From Lentisphaeria bacterium (GTDB lineage Bacteria; Verrucomicrobiota; Lentisphaeria; Oligosphaerales; Oligosphaeraceae), in the NCBI GenBank assembly GCA_028699735.1, contig JAQVUB010000087.1, forward strand, positions 1 to 8,479: DNA of 8,479 nucleotides. The letters run 5' to 3'. The notes under the pieces are model-generated. The model searched no databases. It was not told where the DNA came from and saw nothing but the letters and a program-made list of their open reading frames with translations. Positions 1-6,333 of the stretch are shown in pieces; the stretch's first letter is position 1; the number at the start of each line of letters is the position of its first letter. Both the position numbers and the translations under genes were made by a program.

Positions 1-81
1 AAAACCGTTTTCCATGAAATTTTTCGGGTCGTTTCGTACTTTTTGTTGTTAAAAAGGATTCCTCTGTTACCAAGTTTTTTG
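1..81. repeat. AT-rich repeat-like sequence downstream of the hydrolase operon
   Basis: No gene is visible here. On the plus strand, positions 20-58 read AAATTTTTCGGGTCGTTTCG, then TACTTTTTGTTGTTAAAAAG. This resembles the reverse complement of the other end of the window (8441-8479), so the two ends carry related sequence in inverted orientation. The piece CTTTTTGTTGTTAAAAAG (41-58) can fold as a 6-bp, almost all A/T stem around a 6-nt loop. On the minus strand, just after the hydrolase stop, AGAGG-AAT-CCTTT followed by TT could form a very weak terminator hairpin. I recall TTTCGTG-type tandem motifs ending in GTTAAAAA as dispersed intergenic repeats in PVC-group genomes; membership of that family is inference. 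Confidence 0.4.
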
Positions 82-1527
82 TCAATACGAAGTACGCGAG
101 GTGGGCAAAGGTTCGAAATGATATGCGCTGGCATCACAGATTAACAGAGGATAATCGGTTAATGGCAAGTTTTTACAGTAAATAAAAACGTCTTTTTCGT
201 GAGTAAAATTTTCGATCCTGCTGACTTTTCCGCTCAGCAGGTCAATCAGGACGGGATTTTGCATGGGTTTCAGATTGGGCTTGTTTTCAAGGCGAATTTC
301 GATTTTTTCAAGTCCTTTGAATCCATATTGCATATCTTCGGCGAGATGATATTCGAAAATGGGGTATTGGTTGCGGGTAAAAGCGTTGCATTGCACCCCG
401 ATATCAAGCAGGCGTGAGTGTCGCTGATTCCAGGAATGTGCATTAAAGAAATAGACTGCCATAAAGAGTTCTGCGGGCTGTGTTTTTTCCGAAAAAACAG
501 CGGCGATGTGTTTCATTGCGGTATAGGCCGTTTTGGGTGTATAATAAATTCCATTGAGGATGCCATGTCTTGCAGGCTGGGGTCTTGTGTCATTTCCTGT
601 CTGATATTTTTTCCCCATCATATCAGCTGCCTGAAAAAATGAGCTGACCTTTATTCCATGGGCGATATCAGTGACATAGCGCCTTAACAACCAAATGGCC
701 TGATTCTGTTCACTTTCTTTTATGTAGTTCAAATAATGCCCTGAAGGGAACCAGGAGGCAAAGCCAGCCTCGCCCTGCCAGATTTCAACGTGTTTTCCTC
801 CGTTTTCATCCAAGGTGCGTCGGATCATGGCAATCACCTGTGCATAGTTAAGTTCAGGCTGAACAGCATATGCATGAAAACAATAAAAGTTTAACGTACG
901 GGCAATGCCGGAACGCAATAGACGCACTGCAAAGCTGCCGAAACGGCTGCTGTTGCATGCGCCAATGCGAGCCTCTGGAATTTCCGAACGGATCATATCT
1001 GAAGTCATTTCAATCAGTCTGGCATAATCTTCGGGATTTGAGGATTCGGGTTGCCAGAAATTGGCGATATCGGGTTCATTCCAAATTTCGAAGTATTTGA
1101 TTTTTCCTTTGAAATGTGCTGCTAAGGCTTTGATGTAATTTTGCCAGGCTAGGATTGTTTCTTTTCCATAATAGAGTGGGACACAGCCCACAGCGGCCTC
1201 GCTGAAGGTATTGTTCATATACAATGGGTTTCCGTAACCCACATTGAACCAGGGTTTGATCCCCCGCTTGAGCAACTGCTCGACAACAGAATCCAGCCAG
1301 TCAAATGTGTATTTCCCCTTAACTTTTTCGCATCTGGCCCAGCCCGTCTGGCACCGCGCCCATTTGATTCCGGCATTGGCCAGCAAATCATAGCAGGGTT
1401 CTGGATCAAACATTTCCCGGTCGAGACATTCAAAGCCAATGCTGATTGGCGATTGTGTGATATCTTGTGAAACCGGATTTTTTAACTGTCCGATTGGGGT
1501 TAATGCCACATTGTTTTCGGTAAACAT
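82..1527 (-). CDS. Clan-A glycoside hydrolase (GH39/GH5-like), cytoplasmic
   Basis: A 481-residue protein with a (beta/alpha)8-barrel hydrolase core followed by a beta-rich C-terminal region. The barrel opens around residues 28-70 (SIGFECL, AGIKWARCQTGWARCEKVKG). Motif FEIWNEPD (147-153) places the acid/base glutamate at E151. IWQGEAGF (249-256) supplies the likely nucleophile E253, about 100 residues later, as expected for retaining clan GH-A enzymes. H218 in FHAY and W250 fit the same active site. Residues from about 350 to 481 look like an accessory beta-sandwich. There is no signal peptide (it starts MFTENNVAL), so it probably acts in the cytoplasm on imported oligosaccharides. It is last in the operon: its ATG overlaps the upstream stop as TAATG, and an AGGAA ribosome-binding site lies about 5 nt before the ATG. 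The family (GH39-like, GH5-like or unclassified) and substrate cannot be settled by eye. Confidence 0.85.
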   Translation of the reverse strand: MFTENNVALTPIGQLKNPVSQDITQSPISIGFECLDREMFDPEPCYDLLANAGIKWARCQTGWARCEKVKGKYTFDWLDSVVEQLLKRGIKPWFNVGYGNPLYMNNTFSEAAVGCVPLYYGKETILAWQNYIKALAAHFKGKIKYFEIWNEPDIANFWQPESSNPEDYARLIEMTSDMIRSEIPEARIGACNSSRFGSFAVRLLRSGIARTLNFYCFHAYAVQPELNYAQVIAMIRRTLDENGGKHVEIWQGEAGFASWFPSGHYLNYIKESEQNQAIWLLRRYVTDIAHGIKVSSFFQAADMMGKKYQTGNDTRPQPARHGILNGIYYTPKTAYTAMKHIAAVFSEKTQPAELFMAVYFFNAHSWNQRHSRLLDIGVQCNAFTRNQYPIFEYHLAEDMQYGFKGLEKIEIRLENKPNLKPMQNPVLIDLLSGKVSRIENFTHEKDVFIYCKNLPLTDYPLLICDASAYHFEPLPTSRTSY

Positions 1528-3746
1528 TATCGTTCCTGTTTTCCGTTAGATTCTGCGGGATTCTGCTTTTCTACCAATATAACCCGGTCGACAAAAAGAC
1601 CATCCCTTTTTTGCGAATTTTCGATATAGGTCGGTCCAGTGATCTTGAGGGATACCCAGATTTCTTTAGGGATATCCCGGTCGATTCCGGTGAGTGCCTT
1701 ACGCATGAAAATTCGCAAACCCCAGCTCCAATGCATGAAAATTCGCAGGTCTTTGGTAATTGACGTCTCACCAAGTTTGTACCAATGATATTTTTCATCT
1801 TGCGGAATATCTGGTCGTTCCCACAGGTATTTGGCGACATATTGTTTTGAGGTGCTGTCGTAAAGGCCCAATTCCAGAGGGAGTTCGTGGAGTTTCGTCC
1901 GTTTGTGTTTTGCCAGGTCGATTTTTTTGTCATGTCGAAGGGTAAAAGCTTTGCCACTGGTTGCTTCAGGATCATCAATCAGATAACGGTCATGCACTCC
2001 CCATGGGTCAAAGTCCGGCCAATGCATGTCAAGGATTGCTTTTCCAAGAAACTGCTCCGGAACCGCAAATGGCATTTTCTCAAACAACTTCACCTTATTG
2101 TCCAGTTCAAGCAGCCGTTGTTTCAGCTGTTGCTTAAGCCATTTGTGATCAGTGACAAATTGATTGAGAACCATTTCGGCATTGGCGCGCCAGCGTGCAA
2201 TGGACTTTTCCTTGTCATCTTTCAGGGGAAACTGATCCTGGCGCATCAGCAGAGCATGGTCAACTGGAATGCGTTCCCAGCGCACATGCCGCAATAGGTG
2301 TGGCTGCTCTGCAACGGACTTTTCGGCCTGATCTAGCCATTGATTCGCCGTGTCAAAAAAACCGTCATCCAGAAAATGATACATGTTTCCACGAATTTGG
2401 TAAGGCACTTCCTTTTCGCGGTTTTCGAGATATTCGAGATAGCGTTTCAAATAGGGGGCTGCGGAACCGTAATATGCTTTCAGAAATGAATTGGTGAGTT
2501 TTTCGACATTGCAATCGGGGTTGACAGTCAGCTTGCTCCACAGGTAGTATTGCAAAGCGTAAAAGGAACGTGCGAATGGATTGCCATTTTCGGCATAGTA
2601 GGTCAGCACTCCCTTATCCCTGCAGAATTGCAGTTCCCTTTGCATGACTTTTCGCGGTTTGATATAGGGAGTTTCTTCGCCGGTGTAGGGTTTCCAATAG
2701 GCCCAAATGCCGATTTTTGGGGCTATTTTCGACCATTCTTCCAAGGTTTTTCCTTGTGGTGTATTGGGCAGCAAGGCGGCTGTGATTTCACTGTTGCAAC
2801 TTCGTATAATCACGTTGGATCGCGGTTTGAACTTTATAGCAGGTGTTTGCGTTTGCTGGTAGGCGAATGTCTGAATCAGAATTTCGGGATAATCCTTTTC
2901 CACGGCTTCAGCAATCGAATTGACAAAATCAATATTGGCATCGGCCACTGTCGGGAACTTTTTGCATTCAGCGCATTGGCAGCAAGTGCTGTAACCATCA
3001 TTCTGGCTGATGTCATAAATCAGCGGCCAATGCTCCTGCGGCTTCCCCTCACGGTCTTGTTTGATGTAAGCGAACAGTTTTTCAGTGAAGAGACGTCGCG
3101 CTTCCGGGCTGCTGTAACATGGGGTTTTCCCGTCTGCTCCTTTCGCAAAAGGGCCATCGTCCGGCCAGTCTTTCACATAATACGCGAAAGTATGGCAGGC
3201 AAAGGGTGAGCCATGGTGCATCCGGATTTCGGGAAATGCGGTGCGCACACTCTCTTTCCTGCGCATGCGGAAGAGTTGTGTGTTCATATATGGTACACTT
3301 TCGTACATTTCCCGTCGGATAAATGGGGGACGATAGCGTTCATCGGTCTGCGGTAGATGCCAGTCCGGATCAAGGGGAACGACTTCAGTGTCTGCCGCGA
3401 AGAAATTCACGTGAAGATATTTTTCGATAAATTCGTAGACGCCCCAGACCGTTCCGCGTATATCGCCGGTAATGACCAGCTCATTGGCGCTACTGGCGAT
3501 TCTCCATTCTTCGAAATCGAGCGGTTCGGGTTTGAACCACTTTGCATCCAGTGCGGCTTTTCCGAGATAAACCGTCAAGGAAGTATCGCGAGAGTAAAGG
3601 CTTTTCCCTGTAACTTTTCGGTAATACAATGCCAATTCGTTTTTGACGAATTTTTCGGCATTGGAGGCATCGGGAGCAAGAAAAATTTGACCAGCCATAA
3701 GCTTGAGAGACAAACCAGCTAGGAACAGTAAAGCGAAGGGTTTCAT
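1527..3746 (-). CDS. Secreted DUF4838-domain protein, putative glycan-active enzyme
   Basis: I chose the ATG at 3744-3746 (739 residues) because it begins a clear signal peptide, MKPFALLFLAGLSLKLMAG, with cleavage near residues 18-19. The reading frame stays open 36 codons further upstream, but that would bury the signal and overlap the pseudopilin gene. An AAAGGA sequence lies 14 nt upstream, a long spacing. Residues about 20-120 resemble the small alpha/beta domain found before the barrels of GH67/GH20 enzymes. Residues about 140-410 match the DUF4838 pattern: RREMYES, MHHGSPFACHTF (176-187), then SQNDGYSTCCQCAEC (247-261) with a cysteine cluster at 255, 256, 258 and 261, and YYAENGNPFARSF (383-395). 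The C-terminal part, from about 560, looks beta-rich. DUF4838 proteins are common in glycan loci of Lentisphaerota and Bacteroidota, but I know of no firmly assigned reaction. The location is probably periplasmic or extracellular. Confidence 0.85.
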   Translation of the reverse strand: MKPFALLFLAGLSLKLMAGQIFLAPDASNAEKFVKNELALYYRKVTGKSLYSRDTSLTVYLGKAALDAKWFKPEPLDFEEWRIASSANELVITGDIRGTVWGVYEFIEKYLHVNFFAADTEVVPLDPDWHLPQTDERYRPPFIRREMYESVPYMNTQLFRMRRKESVRTAFPEIRMHHGSPFACHTFAYYVKDWPDDGPFAKGADGKTPCYSSPEARRLFTEKLFAYIKQDREGKPQEHWPLIYDISQNDGYSTCCQCAECKKFPTVADANIDFVNSIAEAVEKDYPEILIQTFAYQQTQTPAIKFKPRSNVIIRSCNSEITAALLPNTPQGKTLEEWSKIAPKIGIWAYWKPYTGEETPYIKPRKVMQRELQFCRDKGVLTYYAENGNPFARSFYALQYYLWSKLTVNPDCNVEKLTNSFLKAYYGSAAPYLKRYLEYLENREKEVPYQIRGNMYHFLDDGFFDTANQWLDQAEKSVAEQPHLLRHVRWERIPVDHALLMRQDQFPLKDDKEKSIARWRANAEMVLNQFVTDHKWLKQQLKQRLLELDNKVKLFEKMPFAVPEQFLGKAILDMHWPDFDPWGVHDRYLIDDPEATSGKAFTLRHDKKIDLAKHKRTKLHELPLELGLYDSTSKQYVAKYLWERPDIPQDEKYHWYKLGETSITKDLRIFMHWSWGLRIFMRKALTGIDRDIPKEIWVSLKITGPTYIENSQKRDGLFVDRVILVEKQNPAESNGKQER
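1703..1747 (-). repeat. In-frame 15-bp direct repeat inside the DUF4838 gene
   Basis: GCATGAAAATTCGCA (plus strand) occurs exactly at 1703-1717 and 1733-1747, with a 30-bp period, which is ten codons. On the coding strand it gives the peptide repeat LRIFM-HWSWG-LRIFM at residues 667-681 of the DUF4838 protein. Codon identity between the copies suggests a recent small duplication or gene-conversion event. The reading frame is intact. Confidence 0.7.
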
Positions 3747-3765
3747 AATCAATATCCGGATCCTT

Positions 3766-4500
3766 TCATTCAAACATGTACCAATGGGGCCGATTTGCCA
3801 ATGCGCCTGTTGCCCAGTAGATTTTTTCAGGGCGGATTCGTTCGGCATGTCCATCCATCATAATAAAATTGGAGGCTCCCTGATGGCGTTTCATTGCCTC
3901 AAGGTAGATGGCACTTGTAGTTGCAAGATGTTTTCCCGATGTCCCCCTGCAGTTTTTACCCCAGTCCATTCCTAGGACGACCGCGGAAGACTTGGGAATC
4001 TCGTCAATCAGATATACTTTTGGACTGCGTGTCCCCGACGACAAATATAGGCTGCCTCCCCCGCCAGGATACTGGTTGCAACCGCCAAGAGAAAAGAAAT
4101 TTTCCGTATCTTCACCACGGTAGCCCGGACATTTTAAAAACTTTACTTGTTGCAGTTTGCTGTCATCTCCTCCATCTTCTATCGGATCTAAGCCGATATA
4201 TGGGAAAACGACGGACGGATAGACAAGGGGGTAATTTTCTGAACTTGTTGCATCGCCATAAATGCAAGTGGCTGTTTCATTCGGGGTTGGTGGCACATAA
4301 CCATGATTATCATCCGTATATAACAAAGCTCCATGACCTAGCTGGCGTAAATTATTCATACAGGCCGCTGCCTGGGCAATACTTCGCGCTTTGCCTAATG
4401 CCGGCAGTAGCATCGACGCCAGTATCGCTATGATGGCTATCACTACCAGCAACTCAATTAAAGTAAATCTAAATAACTTGTTCCCTTTTGGATGTTTCAT
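3766..4500 (-). CDS. Type II pseudopilin-like protein with H-X9-DG motif
   Basis: A 244-residue protein of the type II secretion pseudopilin-like class that is greatly expanded in Lentisphaerota and Planctomycetota. A short basic leader (MKHPKGNKLFR) precedes FTLIELLVVIAIIAILASM, the prepilin N-terminal methylation helix, with the conserved glutamate at E16 (+5 if F12 is the mature N-terminus). The residue before the cleavage point is R11 rather than the usual glycine. The C-terminal end carries the processing-associated H-X9-DG motif, H206 to D216-G217 (RHQGASNFIMMDGHAE). The middle is glycine-rich with paired cysteines (47, 79, 124, 141, 184). An AAGGAG ribosome-binding site (4509-4514) sits 8 nt before the ATG. 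It is first in the operon and its stop is 19 nt before the DUF4838 start. In such loci these proteins are suspected of surface assembly or glycan binding, but the role is unproven. Confidence 0.9.
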   Translation of the reverse strand: MKHPKGNKLFRFTLIELLVVIAIIAILASMLLPALGKARSIAQAAACMNNLRQLGHGALLYTDDNHGYVPPTPNETATCIYGDATSSENYPLVYPSVVFPYIGLDPIEDGGDDSKLQQVKFLKCPGYRGEDTENFFSLGGCNQYPGGGGSLYLSSGTRSPKVYLIDEIPKSSAVVLGMDWGKNCRGTSGKHLATTSAIYLEAMKRHQGASNFIMMDGHAERIRPEKIYWATGALANRPHWYMFE

Positions 4501-4577
4501 TGTTCAGACTCCTTAATTTTTCGAGAAAATGAACGAACCTTATTAACAGGTAAAGTGCCCGTGAAGCTGGTAACAGA

Positions 4578-4597
4578 TTTTTTTTGTTGTAAAAAAG
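4578..4597. repeat. T-tract / GTTGT / A-tract inverted repeat
   Basis: A run of eight T, then GTTGT, then six A and a G. It can fold as an A/T-only stem with a 5-nt loop. It resembles CTTTTTGTTGTTAAAAAG at 41-58 and, less closely, the reverse complement of 8449-8467, so it may be a decayed member of the repeat seen at both window ends. It lies in the leader of the pseudopilin operon. Its low complexity makes chance similarity quite possible. Confidence 0.3.
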
Positions 4598-4647
4598 CTA
4601 TTGTCATCGACTTCACTGAAGCATTACATCAACAGGTTACTTTTAAT

Positions 4648-4703
4648 AAAATAACCCAGAATAGCAATTGAATATATGTATATTCGGCTGTAAATTATAA
4701 ATA
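4648..4703 (-). promoter_or_regulatory. Predicted activator-dependent promoter and operator of the pseudopilin/DUF4838/GH operon
   Basis: The perfect inverted repeat GAATATA-TG-TATATTC lies at 4670-4685. A conserved tail runs to 4703 (GGCTGTAAATTATAAATA, 4686-4703). The whole 34-bp block recurs at 8245-8278 with one mismatch (A4699 versus G8274). Reading leftward, 16 nt after the palindrome comes TATTTT (plus-strand positions 4648-4653), a plausible -10. The -35 position falls on the palindrome edge and does not match TTGACA, which is typical of promoters needing an activator bound over the -35. The site is 170 bp from the pseudopilin ATG and 32 bp from the regulator ATG. The sequence and spacing are seen directly; the identity of the binding protein is inference, with the adjacent AraC-type regulator as first candidate. 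Confidence 0.6.
4668..4696 (+). promoter_or_regulatory. Possible autoregulated promoter of the AraC-type regulator
   Basis: TTGAAT at 4668-4673 and TAAATT at 4691-4696 are separated by 17 nt and point toward the regulator gene. The palindrome at 4670-4685 lies almost wholly between them, so a protein bound there would block or modulate this promoter. Initiation near 4703 would leave a very short leader before the ATG at 4718, with only CAGG (4705-4708) as a ribosome-binding site. Both hexamers are imperfect. Confidence 0.35.
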
Positions 4704-4717
4704 ACAGGTTGAATATC

Positions 4718-5557
4718 ATGAAAAAGCTAAAAAATTTGATCAAAGTGCTTGACTCTTTGAGTTCATTTACCCGACTCTATTTTGTCTGGAAAATATCGGA
4801 ACGGAAATGGTTGCCCTTGTTGCCGCATCACCAGCGTTATCACGATTGCAAGTATTGTGAGTTAGTCAAGAATTCAAGTCAGGCGGCATTTTTGCGTTGC
4901 AGTCGCCATCATGCTGAGGCTGCGTTTTTGCAGGCCACGCAAAAGCGGCAGCCATTCTTGCTGGATTGCCATGCCGGGATACGGGAGCTGGTAGTGCCGG
5001 TTCTTGCTGGTAATTGCCGTGCCGCAATATTCGCAGGCCCTCTGCTTTCGGCTGGAGGCGGAGGTAAAATTCAGCAACAGTATATGAAAGAATATTTGGC
5101 CTTGCCTAAATTTTCAAACGGCAACATTCCAGATTTAAGTGAATTTCTGACGACCTTAATTGCTTCTTTTGAACCGGAAAGCTGGCCCCGTGAATCGTTA
5201 TCCCTGTTGCCTTTGATTGATTTTGCAAAAACAGACCCCAGAATTTGCAGCGTTTTAAGAATTTTGCATCGTGATTTTCGAGTTCCTTTGCATCAGAATA
5301 CATTGGCACGGAATATATCTTTGAGTCCATCGCGTTTATGCCATCTGTTCCGTAGGAATATTGGGATGTCATTGCAGGAATATCTACAGAGAATTCGGGT
5401 GGCTGAAGCTCATCAATTGGTTGAAATGACTGCATTATCGATTGGTGAAATAGCCCATGAATGCGGGCTTTCGGATGCCAGTCGGCTGGCTGTTCTCTTT
5501 CAACGCTATTACGGACATTCCCCCAAAACGATTCGTCAGCATCCCCTCATTCCATGA
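4718..5557 (+). CDS. AraC-family transcriptional regulator with PocR-like sensory domain
   Basis: A 279-residue one-component regulator. I chose the ATG at 4718 because CAGG lies 9 nt upstream; a TTG at 4709 in the same frame would have no room for a ribosome-binding site. Residues about 10-115 fit a PocR-type ligand-binding domain: a cysteine pair C44-x2-C47 (HDCKYC), then C61 (LRCSRHH), C84 in LLDCHAGIRELVVPV, and GPLLS at 107-111. Residues about 175-275 form the AraC DNA-binding domain, with the first helix-turn-helix in TLARNISLSPSRLCHLFRR (195-213) and the second in SIGEIAHECGLSDASRLAVL (241-260), followed by YYGHSPK. It stands alone between two leftward operons that share a 34-bp element, so it is the obvious candidate activator of both. 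PocR-type domains sense small molecules; the ligand here is unknown but is likely a sugar-derived metabolite. Confidence 0.9.
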   Translation: MKKLKNLIKVLDSLSSFTRLYFVWKISERKWLPLLPHHQRYHDCKYCELVKNSSQAAFLRCSRHHAEAAFLQATQKRQPFLLDCHAGIRELVVPVLAGNCRAAIFAGPLLSAGGGGKIQQQYMKEYLALPKFSNGNIPDLSEFLTTLIASFEPESWPRESLSLLPLIDFAKTDPRICSVLRILHRDFRVPLHQNTLARNISLSPSRLCHLFRRNIGMSLQEYLQRIRVAEAHQLVEMTALSIGEIAHECGLSDASRLAVLFQRYYGHSPKTIRQHPLIP

Positions 5558-5611
5558 TCGGTATAAGATTGTATGTTGTCAGGTTAACGAGTGGATATTT
5601 GAGAATCGTGC
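5558..5611. other. Short convergent gap between the regulator and the SDR gene
   Basis: Only 54 bp separate the convergent stops. I see no stem-loop with a T-tract for either direction. It contains GGATATTTGAGAA (5593-5605), which recurs exactly at 8158-8170 upstream of the aldolase gene. Confidence 0.5.
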
Positions 5612-6328
5612 TTAAAAATCAGAGCCACCGTTAACATTCAGAATTTCGCCAGTAGTATAATCATGTCGGACTAAAAATTCGACTGCCGCTGCGATTTCTT
5701 CTGGTTGAGCGCCCCGTTTGAGAGGGATTTGTTTTGTTAGTTTAGCCAGTTCTGCGTTTGTAAGTCGCTCATGCATTTGAGGAGAAAGGATCAAGCCGGG
5801 AGAAACTGCATTAACTGTAATCTTGGCATCGGCTGCCATCAGTGCTAGGGAACGCGTCAGGCAGTGTAGAGCCGCTTTGCTCATGGCATATTCGAGCATA
5901 GGCGGTTTGGCTGCGCGCTTCGCCCAAACGGATGAAATATTAATTATACTCCCCTGACCCGCTTTTCGCATTTGCTCAATGGCTGACAGGGAGCAGAGAT
6001 AAGGGCCTTTGAGATTTACCGCCAGCATGCGGTCAAACCAATCGCCGTCACTCATGCTTTCCGGACGTTTGTAAGGATCCAGCCTGGCATTGTTGATTAG
6101 AATATCGATTGGATGTTTGCCGAAAAACTGCCTGACGGCCGGCTCATCGGCAATATCAAAGACACATGCTTCTCCACCAATCTCCGCGGCAACGGCCTCC
6201 GCCCCAGATCGGTTATGTGCGCAATTCACCAGGACATGTGCGCCGCAAGCCGCAAAATGCCTGCAGAGCGTTGCCCCTAACCCCTGAGATCCCCCCGTAA
6301 CAAGAACGATTTTATTGCTGATTTCCAT
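5612..6328 (-). CDS. Short-chain dehydrogenase/reductase (SDR), probable sugar or aldonate oxidoreductase
   Basis: A 238-residue classical SDR of normal length. The cofactor motif is TGGSQGLG (11-18), and N79-N80 occurs in NNAR where NNAG is usual. The catalytic set is N105, S133 (in NISSVWAK), Y147 and K151 (EYAMSK). Then comes VNAVSPGLI (172-180), and the protein ends with GEILNVNGGSDF, typical of NAD(P)-dependent FabG/glucose-dehydrogenase-like members. The ATG at 6328 begins 5 nt after the dehydratase stop. An in-frame TTG at 6340 would overlap that gene by 7 bp and add four residues; neither start has a strong ribosome-binding site. It is last in the operon after the aldolase and dehydratase, which suggests oxidation of an aldose to the aldonate used by the dehydratase, or a reduction of a keto-acid intermediate. 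Substrate and cofactor are not readable from the sequence. Confidence 0.88.
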   Translation of the reverse strand: MEISNKIVLVTGGSQGLGATLCRHFAACGAHVLVNCAHNRSGAEAVAAEIGGEACVFDIADEPAVRQFFGKHPIDILINNARLDPYKRPESMSDGDWFDRMLAVNLKGPYLCSLSAIEQMRKAGQGSIINISSVWAKRAAKPPMLEYAMSKAALHCLTRSLALMAADAKITVNAVSPGLILSPQMHERLTNAELAKLTKQIPLKRGAQPEEIAAAVEFLVRHDYTTGEILNVNGGSDF

Positions 6329-6333
6329 TTTTG

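Larger units (their letters stand above)
4501..4717. promoter_or_regulatory. Divergent control region between the pseudopilin operon and the AraC-type regulator
   Basis: This is 217 bp of AT-rich intergenic DNA between two divergent starts. It holds the AAGGAG ribosome-binding site of the pseudopilin gene (4509-4514), the T-tract/GTTGT/A-tract element at 4578-4597, the leftward promoter with its palindromic site (4648-4703), and the putative rightward promoter of the regulator. The leftward leader between the predicted start point near 4641 and the ATG at 4500 would be about 140 nt. I see no convincing riboswitch or attenuator in it. Confidence 0.65.

Noticed and set aside
2550..3209. A 219-codon open frame antisense to the DUF4838 gene
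   Set aside because: It is on the opposite strand of a clearly coding gene and shows no domain signature; it is an antisense shadow.
3747..3854. Longer N-terminus of the DUF4838 protein
   Set aside because: The extension lies inside the pseudopilin gene and would place the signal peptide at residue 37.
5558..5611. Bidirectional terminator between the convergent genes
   Set aside because: No inverted repeat with a T-tract could be found on either strand.
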